Shown: piece by piece, positions 49,636 through 59,208 of the stretch
How positions within the stretch are numbered: the stretch's first letter is position 1
Layout of the letters: each line of letters starts with the position of its first letter
Source of the DNA: Kocuria rhizophila
GTDB taxonomy: Bacteria; Actinomycetota; Actinomycetes; Actinomycetales; Micrococcaceae
Length of the DNA: 64,000 nt
Reading direction: 5' to 3'
Assembly: GCF_003667225.1 (NCBI RefSeq)
Contig: NZ_RCOM01000005.1
Coordinates: 1 to 64,000, forward strand
Program-made: the position numbers and the translations under genes
The notes under the pieces: model-generated
The model's input: the letters and a program-made list of their open reading frames with translations, nothing else
Told to the model about the DNA's origin: nothing
The model's database searches: none

Positions 49636-52600
49636 TCAGTCCACGAGCGCCCCGCGCAGGGTGCGCAGCGCCACGGACAGCGCGGCGAGCTCGGCACCGG
49701 CGTCGTCCGACTCGGACATGGACTCGATCTCGTCCAGCACCTCCCGCAGCCGCTCGAGCCGGTCCGCGTTCTCCTGCTCCCACGCCTGCACCTTCTGCTG
49801 GGCGTCCTCACCCGGGGACTCGAGCGCCTGCGCGGCGAGCGCCACCAGCGTGGAGTACAGGTCCTCGCGCATCGCGATCCGCGCCATGTTCTCCCAACGG
49901 GTGGTCTGCGGCAGGGCGCTGATGCGGTTGAGCAGGTTCTCCAGCCCGTAGCGGTCGAACAGGGAGAAGTAGACGCGCGCGATCATCTGCACGCTCACGC
50001 CGTTCCCATCCGTTCCCCCGGTCAGGCCGCGCCCGGAGGACGACGCCGCCGCGCCGCCTCCGCCGCCCGCCGTCCCGTCCTGCGCCGGGCCGGTGATGCC
50101 CTGCTGCTCGGCGAGCCGCGCCACGTCCAGCAGCGCGAACGCGTCCAGCAGCTCCGCCCACTCGACCGCGAGGTCCCGCGGCACGCCGTGGCGCTCGGCG
50201 AGCTCCGCCTCGGTCTGGGTGCGCTCCTCGGACTCCGGGCCCATCAGGTGCTCGGAGCCGAAGCGCAGGGCCACGATGGGACGGTAGGTGTCCACGAGCT
50301 CCTGGATCCCGGTGTCCGCGTCCTGGCGGTGCAGGAACCAGCGGACCACGCGGTCCAGCAGGCGCCGCATGCGCAGCGACATCCGGTTCCACACCTCCAG
50401 GGGCACGTCCGCACCCAGCTGGGCGTGGCGGTCGGCGTAGCTCTCCAGCTCGAAGATCTCCATGGCCGCGGTGAACGCGCGCGCCACGTCCGCGAGGTCC
50501 GAACCGGAGTCGTCCACCACGCGGTACGCGAACGCGATCCCGCCGAAGTTGATGATCTGGTTGGCCACCACGGTGGAGATGATCTCCTTGCGCAGCGGGT
50601 GGGTGTCCAGCTCCGCGTCGAAGCGCTCCCGGATCTGCGCCGGGAAGTACTGGGACAGCGTGCGGTGGAACCACGGGTCGTCCGCGAGGTCGCTGTCCAC
50701 GAGCGCCGCCGTGAGCTGGATCTTGGCGTACGCCGTGAGCACGGACAGTTCCGGGCCGGTCAGGGGCTGGCCCTGAGCCGCACGCTCGCGCAGCTCGGCG
50801 TCGGAGGGCAGGAACTCCAGCTCCCGGTTGAGGTCCGCGGTGTCCTCGAGCCAGTGCATGAGCCGGATGAACATCTCCGTGAAGGAGACCCCGCGGGCGC
50901 GCTCGGTGGTGAGCAGCACGTTCTGCGCCACGTTGGTGCGCAGCACCAGCTCCGCCACCTCGTCCGTCATGGACTCGATGAACTCCGCGCGCTCCTCCGC
51001 GGAGAGCAGCCCGGCCTGGACCATGCCGTCCACGAGGATCTTGATGTTCACCTCGCGGTCGGAGGACTCCACACCCCCGGAGTTGTCGATCGCGTCCGTG
51101 TTGACCAGGATCCCGTTCAGCGCGGCCTCGATGCGTCCGAGCTGGGTGGCGCCCAGGTTGCCACCCTCGCCGATCACCTTGACGCGCAGGTCCTCGCCGT
51201 TGACGCGGATGGCGTCGTTGGCCTTGTCCCCGACCTCCTGGTGGGTCTCGGAGGAGGCCTTCACGTAGGTGCCGATGCCGCCGTTGTAGAGCAGGTCTGC
51301 CGGCGCGAGCAGGATGCGGCGCACGAGCTCCTGCGGGCTGAGCGACTCCACGCCGTCCTCGATGCCCAGCGCCTCGCGCACCTGCGGGGTGAGCGGGATG
51401 GACTTCTCGCGGCGCGAGTACACGCCGCCGCCCTCGGAGATCACGCTGCGGTCGAAGTCCTGCCACGAGGTGCGCCCCGCGTTGAACAGCCGCTCACGCT
51501 CCTTGTAGGAGGCCGCGGCGTCCGGGGTGGGGTCCAGGAAGATGTCCCGGTGGTCGAACGCGGCGATCAGGTTGATGTGCTCGGAGAGCAGCATCCCGTT
51601 GCCGAACACGTCCCCGGACATGTCCCCCACGCCCACCACGGTGAACGCCTCGGACTGGGTGTCCACGCCGAGCTCGAAGAAGTGGCGCTTCACGGACTCC
51701 CACGCACCGCGGGCGGTGATGCCCATGGCCTTGTGGTCGTAGCCCACGGAGCCGCCGGACGCGAACGCGTCCCCGAGCCAGAAGCCGCGGTCCAGGGAGA
51801 TCGCGTTCGCGGTGTCGGAGAACGCCGCCGTGCCCTTGTCAGCCGCGACCACCAGGTAGGAGTCGTCGCCGTCGCGGCGCACCACGTTCTCGGGGTGCAC
51901 CACGGTGTCCCCGGCCTCGCCGGAGGTCTCGGCGGAACCGCTCGCACCGCCCTCGGCACCCGGGGTGGCATCCCCGCGGGACGACGACGCCGCACCCTGC
52001 CCGGTCTCGTCCGTCCCGTTCTGCGCGGAGACCTCCTGGCCGGCACCGGTCTCCGCCTCGCGCACGATGTTGTCGGTGACGTCCAGCAGGGACGCGATGA
52101 ACAGCTTGTAGGCCTCGCGCCCCTCGGTCAGCCAGCCCTCGCGGTCCGTCGCGGGGTCCGGCAGCTGCTTGGGGAAGAACCCGCCCTTCGCGCCCGTGGG
52201 CACGATCACGGCGTTCTTGACCATCTGGGCCTTGACCAGGCCCAGCACCTCGGTGCGGAAGTCCTCGCGGCGGTCGGACCAGCGCAGACCGCCGCGGGCC
52301 ACCTGGCCGAAGCGCAGGTGCGTGCCCTCCACGCGCGGGGACCACACCCAGATCTCGAAGGCCGGGCGCGGCTGCGGTGCCGCGGGGATGGCCGCGGGGT
52401 CCAGCTTGAACGCCATGGTGGGGCGGTTCTGGAACACGTTGGTGCGCAGGGTGGCCGTGACCACGTCCGCGAGCGCCCGGAACAGGCGGTCCGCGTCCAG
52501 GCTGGGAACGCTCTCCAGCACCTCGGCCAGCCGCTGGAGGGCGGCCTCGCGCGCCTGGCCGCGGGCGGCGTCGTCGTCCGTGAAGCGGGACGGGTCGAAG

Positions 52601-54768
52601 CTCGCGGAGAACAGCTCGGCGAGCTCGTGCGTGGCCTGCGGGTGGTCCACCAGGGTGTCCGCGATGAACTCGAACGAGTTGGGGTAGTTCAGCTGCAGCA
52701 GGTAGCGCACGTAGGCGCGCATCACGGCCACGGTGCGCCAGCCCATGCGCTCGGTGAGCACCAGGCGGTCCATGCTGTCGGACTCCGAGCGGTTGGAGAG
52801 CACCGCGCACAGGGTGTCCTCGATGAGGTCCTCCGTCTTGGCGTCCTCGGGGCCCTCGGGGTCCACGCCCTCGGGCAGCTCCACGCCGAAGTCGTAGAGC
52901 TGGAACTCGCGGCCGTCCGCAGGGGTGACCGTGTAGGGGCGCTGGTCCAGCACGCGCAGGCCCATGTTGTGCAGCAGGGGCAGCAGCTCGGTGAGGGACA
53001 GGGACTGCGTGAGGTAGATGTTCAGCCGGACCTGTCCGTCCTCGGTCTGCGCCACACGGACCTCGGCGGGCAGGTCCGGGTCGCGGCCCCACAGCTCCTC
53101 GCAGCGCTTGAGGTCCTGGATGGCCTCCTCGATCTCGTAGTCCTCGCGGTACGAGCCCGGAAACGCGTCCGCCCACACGGGGCCCAGCGCGCCGGCCTTC
53201 TCGTCCTCGAACTCGTGGCCGATCGCGCGGCCCAGGGACTCGGGCCAGGAGCGCACCGCGGCGCGCAGGCGGGACTCGAGGTCCTCGTGGTCGAAGTCCC
53301 GCACCTCGCCCGTGTAGGGCAGCCGGATGCGGAAGAACAGGCGGGCCAGGGAGGAGGAGGTCAGGCGCACCTCGAAGTCGATGGCCTCGGCGTCGAAGAC
53401 CTCGAACAGCTGGGTCTCGATGCGCTGACGCACCGAGGTGTTGTAGCGGTCCCTGGGCAGGAACACCACCGCGGACATGAAGCGCCCGAAAGTGTCCTGG
53501 CGCAGGAACAGGCGGGTCTGGCGGCGCTCGTTGAGCCCCAGCACGCCACCGGCCGTCTCGTAGAGCTTCTCCGCGGACATGTGGAACAGCTCGTCCCGCG
53601 GGTAGTCCTCGATGATCCCCATGAGGTCCCGCGCGGAGTGCGAGTCCGGGAGGAAGCCGAAGCGCTCGACCACGCGCTCCACCTTCTCCCGCACGAGCGG
53701 GGTCTGCTGCGCGGGCACGGAGTAGGCGTGACGGGAGAACAGACCCAGGATCAGGTACTCCCCGTCCACGTCCCCGTTCTCGGCGAACGTGCGCACACCG
53801 ATGTAGTCCAAGTACTCGCGGCGGTGGATCGAGGAGCGGCGGGTCGCCTTGGTCACGAACACCACCTGGTGGTCGCGGGCGTGCGCGCTGCCCAGACCCG
53901 TGAGCTTCTGCGCGTGGCCCTCGGACCCCTGCTCCCGCAGGAGCCCCAGGCCCGTGTCCGGGCGGGAGTGCAGCACGGCGTCCTCGCCGTCCGCCTCGAG
54001 GTCGTAGCGCTTGATGCCCATGAACACGAAGTTGCCGTCCCGCAGCCACTGCAGGAAGTCCTGGGAGGCGCGGACGTCCGGAAGCCGGGAGCCGTCCTGG
54101 AACGTGAGGTTCTCGAGGGGCGCGAGGGAGTCTGCGATCACCCGGGCCTGCTCGTGCATGGCCTCCTGGTCCTCGGCCACCCGGCTCACGTCCGCCACCA
54201 GCGACTCGATGTGACGGGCCAGCTCACCGCGTTCCACCTGGTCCAGGGAACGGTGCAGCTCCATGCGGATCCACGACTCCACCGCGGTGGACGAGTCACG
54301 GCCCCCGGCTGCCGCCCCGGCCAGCTCGTCCGTGATGGGGATGGCCGTGGTGTCACCGGAGGACACCGCGGAGATGTTGGGGACCTCGTCCAGGGACGTG
54401 AGCTCGTGGGAGCCGGCGTCGCGCACGGCCAGCAGCAGCGGGTGCAGCACCAGCTTGGCGCCACCCCAGTTGGCGGCGATCTCCGTGGTCAGCGTGGACA
54501 CCAGGAACGGCATGTCGGTGGTGACCATGTAGAGCACGGTGACCCCGTGGTCCTCGCGGACGTCGATGCACAGCTCGCCGGCGCCGCGGGTGCGGCCCAC
54601 CTCCCGGTGGGTCTCGGCCCGGTCGGTGAGCACCGGTTCCTGGGTGCCCACAAGGTCCGCGTCCGGCGCGGAGCGGTAGTACTCGTTGATCCATGCCTGC
54701 GCTCCGCTCCATCGCGGTCGCTGCCACACCGTGGGGATGGCCTGGGTGGTGGCTTGAGGAGAGGTCAC
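49636..54768 (-). CDS. gdh: Giant NAD-specific glutamate dehydrogenase (180-kDa class)
   Basis: A 1710-residue NAD-GDH converting glutamate to 2-oxoglutarate and ammonium. It has the long N-terminal regulatory half (with HSRPDTGLGLLREQGSEG) and the catalytic part with RPTMAFKLDPAAIP, GLRWSDRREDFRTEVLGL, the Lys of GGFFPKQLPDP, GVGDMSGDVFGNGMLLS and GEGGNLGATQLGRIE, typical of the L_180 class. Two low-complexity linkers near residues 920-945 and 1555-1590 carry dispersed words (AASSS) and make it somewhat longer than usual (about 1620-1650). GTG 54768 is the likely start. It is divergent from an FNT channel. Confidence 0.93.
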   Translation of the reverse strand: MTSPQATTQAIPTVWQRPRWSGAQAWINEYYRSAPDADLVGTQEPVLTDRAETHREVGRTRGAGELCIDVREDHGVTVLYMVTTDMPFLVSTLTTEIAANWGGAKLVLHPLLLAVRDAGSHELTSLDEVPNISAVSSGDTTAIPITDELAGAAAGGRDSSTAVESWIRMELHRSLDQVERGELARHIESLVADVSRVAEDQEAMHEQARVIADSLAPLENLTFQDGSRLPDVRASQDFLQWLRDGNFVFMGIKRYDLEADGEDAVLHSRPDTGLGLLREQGSEGHAQKLTGLGSAHARDHQVVFVTKATRRSSIHRREYLDYIGVRTFAENGDVDGEYLILGLFSRHAYSVPAQQTPLVREKVERVVERFGFLPDSHSARDLMGIIEDYPRDELFHMSAEKLYETAGGVLGLNERRQTRLFLRQDTFGRFMSAVVFLPRDRYNTSVRQRIETQLFEVFDAEAIDFEVRLTSSSLARLFFRIRLPYTGEVRDFDHEDLESRLRAAVRSWPESLGRAIGHEFEDEKAGALGPVWADAFPGSYREDYEIEEAIQDLKRCEELWGRDPDLPAEVRVAQTEDGQVRLNIYLTQSLSLTELLPLLHNMGLRVLDQRPYTVTPADGREFQLYDFGVELPEGVDPEGPEDAKTEDLIEDTLCAVLSNRSESDSMDRLVLTERMGWRTVAVMRAYVRYLLQLNYPNSFEFIADTLVDHPQATHELAELFSASFDPSRFTDDDAARGQAREAALQRLAEVLESVPSLDADRLFRALADVVTATLRTNVFQNRPTMAFKLDPAAIPAAPQPRPAFEIWVWSPRVEGTHLRFGQVARGGLRWSDRREDFRTEVLGLVKAQMVKNAVIVPTGAKGGFFPKQLPDPATDREGWLTEGREAYKLFIASLLDVTDNIVREAETGAGQEVSAQNGTDETGQGAASSSRGDATPGAEGGASGSAETSGEAGDTVVHPENVVRRDGDDSYLVVAADKGTAAFSDTANAISLDRGFWLGDAFASGGSVGYDHKAMGITARGAWESVKRHFFELGVDTQSEAFTVVGVGDMSGDVFGNGMLLSEHINLIAAFDHRDIFLDPTPDAAASYKERERLFNAGRTSWQDFDRSVISEGGGVYSRREKSIPLTPQVREALGIEDGVESLSPQELVRRILLAPADLLYNGGIGTYVKASSETHQEVGDKANDAIRVNGEDLRVKVIGEGGNLGATQLGRIEAALNGILVNTDAIDNSGGVESSDREVNIKILVDGMVQAGLLSAEERAEFIESMTDEVAELVLRTNVAQNVLLTTERARGVSFTEMFIRLMHWLEDTADLNRELEFLPSDAELRERAAQGQPLTGPELSVLTAYAKIQLTAALVDSDLADDPWFHRTLSQYFPAQIRERFDAELDTHPLRKEIISTVVANQIINFGGIAFAYRVVDDSGSDLADVARAFTAAMEIFELESYADRHAQLGADVPLEVWNRMSLRMRRLLDRVVRWFLHRQDADTGIQELVDTYRPIVALRFGSEHLMGPESEERTQTEAELAERHGVPRDLAVEWAELLDAFALLDVARLAEQQGITGPAQDGTAGGGGGAAASSSGRGLTGGTDGNGVSVQMIARVYFSLFDRYGLENLLNRISALPQTTRWENMARIAMREDLYSTLVALAAQALESPGEDAQQKVQAWEQENADRLERLREVLDEIESMSESDDAGAELAALSVALRTLRGALVD

Positions 54769-55107
54769 TACTGCATCACGCCTTAGCTGTCGTTGAGTCG
54801 GGGATCGTAACTCCACGGCGTGGCACGTGACGCCCTGTGGGGCACCTCCGGGCAGGGTCCACCGGAACGCTCTCCCGGAGTCCACGACCTCTGCACCGCC
54901 CACGGCCACACTGCCGCATGTTCCACCACCATAGGACCCGAAACGCACGGGGACCAGACACGGCGCGTGTTCACCGCAGGGTTGCACGGTCCTACACTCG
55001 TGCGGTCACGGTTTTCCCGCTCGCATCCCCCTGCACGAGCCGGTGCGGGCGCCCGTGGCGCCACCGACGGGCACCCGGCCCGCCCCAAGACAGAGAGCAG
55101 GGCAGCC
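54769..55107. other. 339-base gene-free divergent region
   Basis: It separates the NAD-GDH and FNT genes. One candidate promoter toward FNT is listed below. No operator palindrome or RNA gene stands out. Confidence 0.5.
54970..54998 (+). promoter_or_regulatory. Weak candidate promoter for FNT gene
   Basis: TTCACC (54970-54975) and TACACT (54993-54998) are separated by 17 bases, each matching 4 of 6 consensus positions. It is 109 bases upstream of the start codon. Confidence 0.35.
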
Positions 55108-55962
55108 ATGACCACCGTGAAACCCGCAGACGTGGTGACGGACGCCGTCGCCGCCGGACAGGCGAAGGCGACCGCGTCGTCCGGTGCCCTGGTGCTGCGC
55201 GGCGTGCTGGGCGGCGCCGTCCTGGCGGCCACCACCTCGTTCGCCGTGTCCGCGACCGTGAGCTCGGGATCCCCCGTGGTGGGGGCCGTGCTGTTCCCCG
55301 CCGGGATCACGATCGTGATCCTCATGGGGATGGAGCTCGTCACGGGCGGTTTCGCCCTGACCCCCATGGCGGCGGTGCGCGGGCTCGTGCCGTGGTCCGC
55401 CGTGGGTCGCTACAGCCTCATGGTGGTCGTCGGCCACATCATCGGCGCCGCTGCGTTCGCCCTGCTCTACGCGGGCGCGCTCACGGGCTTCGGCTCGCAC
55501 GACGCCGGTGCGCTCGGGCAGAAGTTCGTGGACACCGCCCAGGCCAAGACCACCGCGTACGCCGCCATGGGAGGCGCCGGCATGGCCACGGTCCTGGTCA
55601 AGGCCGTGCTGTGCAACTGGCTCGTCTGCCTGGGAGTGTTCATGGGCATGGTCTCCAAGGACACGATCGGGAAGATTGCGGCCATCTGGCTGCCCATCAT
55701 GGCGTTCTACGGGCTGGGCTTCGAGCACGCGGTGGTCAACTTCTTCATGATCCCCATGGGCATGCTCCTGGGCGCGGACGTCTCGTTCGGCGACTGGTGG
55801 CTGTGGAACCAGATCCCCGTGCTCGTGGGCAACTTCGTGGGCGGGTTCGTGTTCACGGGGCTGTCACTGCTGCACGCCCACCGCCCAGCTCGCTCTCACC
55901 AGGACGACGCCGCGGGCCCGTCTACCACCTCGGCCGGCAGCTCCCCGGGCACCGCGTCCTGA
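55108..55962 (+). CDS. Formate/nitrite transporter-family channel
   Basis: A 284-residue FNT channel with six membrane helices, moving formate, nitrite or related small anions. FPAGITIVILMGMELVTGGFAL, NWLVCLGVFMGMVSKD and YGLGFEHAVVNFFMIPMGML are the family loops, with the conserved His in EHAVVN near the pore. The C-terminal tail is low-complexity and holds a dispersed word reading DDAA. ATG 55108 begins MTTVKPADVV. No formate dehydrogenase or nitrite reductase is next to it, so the ion is not fixed. Confidence 0.9.
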   Translation: MTTVKPADVVTDAVAAGQAKATASSGALVLRGVLGGAVLAATTSFAVSATVSSGSPVVGAVLFPAGITIVILMGMELVTGGFALTPMAAVRGLVPWSAVGRYSLMVVVGHIIGAAAFALLYAGALTGFGSHDAGALGQKFVDTAQAKTTAYAAMGGAGMATVLVKAVLCNWLVCLGVFMGMVSKDTIGKIAAIWLPIMAFYGLGFEHAVVNFFMIPMGMLLGADVSFGDWWLWNQIPVLVGNFVGGFVFTGLSLLHAHRPARSHQDDAAGPSTTSAGSSPGTAS

Positions 55963-56020
55963 GCGGGGCCCGGCGGACGGGCGCCGCAGACGGGCGCGGG
56001 AAACGTCTGGCGAGACCCGT

Positions 56021-56566
56021 TCAGTCCGCGGACAGCACCTGCTCCGCGGTGACCGTGAGCACCTGACCGTTCTCCAGGCTGGGCAGCTCGGTGTCCAGCA
56101 CACGGTCCAGGGTGAGCCGGATGAGGGTGCCGTGGGCCACCACCATCACGTCCTTGCCGGGGAAGTCCGCGAGGATCGTGCGCAGCACCGAGAGCCCCCG
56201 CTGCACCACGTCCTCGGTGGCCTCACCGTGCTTCTCCATCATGGCGTGGCGCTCGTTGTCGCCCATTCCCGTGCAGTCGCGGCCCTCCACGTCACCGAAG
56301 GCGCGCTCCACGAGATCCTCGTAGGTGCGGGAGAGCTCCAGCCCGATCTCCCGCCCGATGACCTGCGCGGTCTCCCTGGCGCGCTGCAGCGGTGAGGAGA
56401 CCAGCACGTCCCAGTGCCCGCCCGAGGCCGCCAGCTCGCGGCCCACCGCTCGTGCCTGCTCCCGGCCGGTGTCGTTGAGGGGGATGTCCGAGCGTCCCTG
56501 CAGCCGGCGCTGCAGGTTCCAGTCGGTCTGGCCGTGGCGGATCAGGGTCAGGGTCGTTTCACTCAC
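56021..56566 (-). CDS. Histidine phosphatase (phosphoglycerate mutase-like)
   Basis: A 181-residue histidine-phosphatase superfamily enzyme. LIRHGQTDWNLQRRLQG carries the catalytic RHG His, SSPLQRARETA the second Arg, and VVAHGTLIRL the second His. This is the broad-specificity phosphatase (CobC/GpmB-like) group, not a true cofactor-dependent mutase. It is convergent with the FNT gene. The substrate is unknown. Confidence 0.85.
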   Translation of the reverse strand: MSETTLTLIRHGQTDWNLQRRLQGRSDIPLNDTGREQARAVGRELAASGGHWDVLVSSPLQRARETAQVIGREIGLELSRTYEDLVERAFGDVEGRDCTGMGDNERHAMMEKHGEATEDVVQRGLSVLRTILADFPGKDVMVVAHGTLIRLTLDRVLDTELPSLENGQVLTVTAEQVLSAD

Positions 56567-56602
56567 CCGCCCAACCTACCCCCGGGCCACGGCCACGGAC
56601 GG

Positions 56603-56612
56603 ACGACGCCGC
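56603..56612 (+). repeat. Single copy of dispersed word ACGACGCCGC (intergenic)
   Basis: It lies in the roughly 240-base gap between the histidine phosphatase start and the DUF2382 stop, 130 bases from the paired words at 56742/56770. Confidence 0.65.
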
Positions 56613-56740
56613 CCGCGCCCCACGGCACGTCCGGCGGAGGACACCGTGCCGGTTCCGCAGGGTGGCCCCTGAGAGCTCAACGCCCCGTGAGCCGCCCCCT
56701 CGCGGAGCGCGGCACCCCGCCATTCGGGGGCCCGGCAGAG

Positions 56741-56780
56741 CACGACGCCGCGCCCCCGATCGGCGGGGCGCGGCGTCGTG
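56741..56780 (-). terminator. 16-bp hairpin from paired ACGACGCCGC words
   Basis: CACGACGCCGCGCCCC (56741-56756) and its exact complement (56765-56780) form the arms, with loop CGATCGGC. Each arm contains the dispersed word. It lies 28 bases beyond the DUF2382 stop on the minus strand. Confidence 0.8.
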
Positions 56781-56807
56781 GTACCGGCAGGGCCGGGAGA
56801 CAAGACC

Positions 56808-57257
56808 TCAGACGCGGGGCTCGTCCTGGGTCTCGATGTCCACGTGCTCCTTGCGCAGGGTGTCCTCGACGACCTCGGTGCGCTCCACCCGACGGGCCAC
56901 GAGACGCACGCGCTGGTAGGGCACACGCACGGTCTGCACCACGGGCTCGGAGCGGTAGAGGATGACCTCGTCCTCCCCGATCGGCAGCTCGCGGCCGTCC
57001 AGGAACGCCTGGCGCTCCTCGGCCGTGATGGGCGTGCGCACCAGGTCCGGCTCCTCGGAGCCCAGGGTGACCTCCTGGCGCACGGGCTCGGTGACCACGT
57101 ACTTGCGCAGCCGGGCGCGGCCCGTCTCGGCCTGCTCCCGCTCGATGACCAGCCGCTCCTCGTGACGGATCACGGAGGCGTGGTCCTCGTGGTGGGCTGC
57201 TGCTGCGTGGCGGGGATTGCGCGGGTCCTGCCCCGGCGCGGTGTGCTGTGCTGCCAT
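56808..57257 (-). CDS. DUF2382 (YsnF/AvaK) stress-type protein
   Basis: A 149-residue protein. After a short Ala/His-rich start the DUF2382 block runs from SVIRHEERLVIEREQAETGRARLRKYV to YQRVRLVARRVERTEVVEDTLRKEHVDIE, with the usual alternation of charged and hydrophobic residues. The family is linked to general stress in Bacillus and cyanobacteria, with no known enzyme activity. Here the PRC-barrel domain often fused in actinobacteria is absent. It is monocistronic and followed by a strong terminator. Confidence 0.85.
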   Translation of the reverse strand: MAAQHTAPGQDPRNPRHAAAAHHEDHASVIRHEERLVIEREQAETGRARLRKYVVTEPVRQEVTLGSEEPDLVRTPITAEERQAFLDGRELPIGEDEVILYRSEPVVQTVRVPYQRVRLVARRVERTEVVEDTLRKEHVDIETQDEPRV

Positions 57258-57363
57258 CCTGACCTCCTGGGAGAGTGTGGGTCCGAGATTATCAGCAGGG
57301 TTGCCACCCCCGCTCCCCGAGTAGCATGGGGGGACTTCGCTGCGATCCCGGGAGGACGGGCCG

Positions 57364-57999
57364 ATGAGCTACTCGGATGACGGAAACGGCTTCTTCACAC
57401 GCGCCCTGGACGCGGAGGACCGAGGTGACCACACCCTGGCGGAGACCTCCTACCGGCAGGCCATCGAGCTCTTCCAGGAGTCCGGCCCCGCGCACAGGGA
57501 ACTCGCCGCGTGCCACTACAACCTGGGGCACATCCACCTGGTCATGGACCGCACCAGCAAGGCGGTGGCGGAGTACCAGAGCGCCCTGGAGCACTTCTCC
57601 CGGCTGGAGGGCAGCGGCAAGCACAAAGCCCGTGCGCACCTGATCCTGGGGTCGCTCCTCGTGGAGACCGGTGACCTGCACGGCGCGGAGACGCATCTCC
57701 TCGACGCCCTCGGGCAGTACCTGGACGCCCCGCACGAGCCGCGGGACCAGGCGGACTGCTACGTCAACCTCGCGCGCGTCTACCGGGAGACCCGCCGCCA
57801 CGCCCAGGCCGTGACCGCCTTCAACCGCGCCGTGGACTTCTACGAGCAGGACCCGGACTCGTTCCGGGACCGTTCCGACTGCTTCACCGAGCTGGGCGCT
57901 CTCCACGAGTCTGCGGGGCAGCTGGACGAGTCCGCCGCGGCCTTCGCGGAGGCGGCCCGGCTGCGGCGCGCCGCCGAGCAGCACGGCGGACGCGCGTGA
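57364..57999 (+). CDS. TPR-repeat protein
   Basis: A 211-residue protein made of about five tetratricopeptide repeats (AETSYRQAIELFQESGPAHRELAACHYNLGHIH, KAVAEYQSALEHFSRL, GAETHLLDALGQYLD, QAVTAFNRAVDFYEQD, ESAAAFAEAARLRRAA). It should be a protein-binding scaffold. GGGAGGA precedes the ATG. Its end overlaps the aldo/keto reductase start by four bases (GTGA), so both are co-translated. The partner is unknown. Confidence 0.83.
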   Translation: MSYSDDGNGFFTRALDAEDRGDHTLAETSYRQAIELFQESGPAHRELAACHYNLGHIHLVMDRTSKAVAEYQSALEHFSRLEGSGKHKARAHLILGSLLVETGDLHGAETHLLDALGQYLDAPHEPRDQADCYVNLARVYRETRRHAQAVTAFNRAVDFYEQDPDSFRDRSDCFTELGALHESAGQLDESAAAFAEAARLRRAAEQHGGRA

Positions 58000-59072
58000 G
58001 CCAGTCCTTGGTCTTCGGATGCATGAACCTGGGCGGTGCCTGGGGCCAGGAGCGCATCCCGGCCGCCCAGTACGACGCCGCCCGCGACGCCGTGCACGCC
58101 GCGCACCGTGCCGGGTACACGCTCTTCGACCACGCGGACATCTACATCGGCGGGGACTCCGAGACCGTGTTCGGGCGGATCATCGGCGAGGACGCCGTGC
58201 TGCGCCAGGCCGTGCAGGTCCAGACCAAGTGCGGCATCCGGCTCCCCGGGAACACCGCTCCCGCGGGGGCTCCCGCCCACTACCGGCTGGACCGGGACGC
58301 CGTCCGCTCCTCGCTCGAGGGTTCCCTGCAACGGCTCGGGGTGGACCGGGTGGAGCGGCTGTTCCTGCACCGCCCGGATCCCCTGACGCCCCCGGAGGAG
58401 ACCGCCGCCGCCCTGGACGAGCTGCACCAGGAGGGGCTCATCGGCTCCGTGGGGCTGTCCAACATGACCACGGAGCACGTGGTGGAGCTGCGCCGCCACC
58501 TGCGGGCACCCGTCACTGCCGTGCAGATGCAGCTGAGCCTGGCCCACCGGAACCTCGTGGAGGCCCAGGTGCTGGCCAACCACCCGGACGGGGCCGCCGT
58601 GTCCTTCCCCCGCGGCCTGCCGGAGCTGTGCGCCGCGGAGGGCATCGAGATCCAGGCGTGGGGTGCGCTCGCCGGCGGCGTCTACTCCGGTGCCACCCCT
58701 CCCCGGGCCTCCGCCGCGGCCCACGGCCCCTCGGACCAGGGCGAGGCGGGTCGGCGGGACCGCCCGGCCGTCGACGCCGCGGGGGAACCTGACCGTGCGG
58801 CGTCGTCCGCCGGTGCCGGGGGCCTCCCCGACACGCCCGAGGAGCGCACGAGCGCGCTGGTCGCCCGACTCGCGGAGCGCCTGGAGGTCCCGGCGGAGGC
58901 CGTAGTGGTCGGCTGGCTGCTGCGACTGCCCCACGGCATCCGCCCCGTGGTGGGGACGCTGAATCCCCGGCGGATCGCGGCCTGTGCGCAGGCTCCCCGG
59001 GCGGCGCAGCTCATGACGCACGAGGACTGGTACGCCCTGTGGACCGCGGCACGCGGACGCCCGCTGCCGTAG
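57996..59072 (+). CDS. Aldo/keto reductase with linker insert
   Basis: A 358-residue NADPH-type aldo/keto reductase (YdhF-like). Catalytic residues lie in FDHADIYIGGDSETVFGRII (Asp, Tyr) and VQTKCGIR (Lys). Conserved VDRVERLFLHRPDPLTPPEE and a C-terminal NPRRIAACAQAPRAAQLMTHEDWYALW are seen. A 60-residue Ala/Gly/Arg insert (about residues 225-285) interrupts the barrel and includes a dispersed word (RAASSAG); a second word reads YDAAR near residue 26. GTG 57996 lies in a four-base overlap with the TPR gene. The substrate is unknown. Confidence 0.87.
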   Translation: MSQSLVFGCMNLGGAWGQERIPAAQYDAARDAVHAAHRAGYTLFDHADIYIGGDSETVFGRIIGEDAVLRQAVQVQTKCGIRLPGNTAPAGAPAHYRLDRDAVRSSLEGSLQRLGVDRVERLFLHRPDPLTPPEETAAALDELHQEGLIGSVGLSNMTTEHVVELRRHLRAPVTAVQMQLSLAHRNLVEAQVLANHPDGAAVSFPRGLPELCAAEGIEIQAWGALAGGVYSGATPPRASAAAHGPSDQGEAGRRDRPAVDAAGEPDRAASSAGAGGLPDTPEERTSALVARLAERLEVPAEAVVVGWLLRLPHGIRPVVGTLNPRRIAACAQAPRAAQLMTHEDWYALWTAARGRPLP

Positions 59073-59124
59073 CCCCGCAGTCCTGATGCGCGCCTCCCGT
59101 CACCGAACAGTGACCATTCGGTGC

Positions 59125-59153
59125 TTGCCTGTCCCCCGAGCCGGGGATATTTT
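59125..59153 (+). promoter_or_regulatory. Good sigma-70-type promoter before DUF2617 gene
   Basis: TTGCCT and TATTTT are spaced 17 bases apart, in the only A+T-rich patch of the gap. It is 55 bases upstream of the chosen start. Confidence 0.6.
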
Positions 59154-59208
59154 CGATCGTTAAGAAGGCGCGGCGGGCTGCCGCGCGGCCGACAGGAAGA
59201 TGGCAAGC

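Noticed and set aside
49392-49811. An N-terminal extension of the DUF456 protein
   Set aside because: The open frame continues upstream but is Arg/Pro-rich, overlaps the NAD-GDH end and lacks a ribosome site; GTG 49391 fits the family start.
50188-54786. A 1532-codon open frame on the + strand opposite NAD-GDH, and similar long frames opposite gapB, aceB, the amine oxidase and others
   Set aside because: These are His/Val/Gly/Arg-rich, show no family motifs, and arise from third-position G+C bias on the opposite strand of clear genes.
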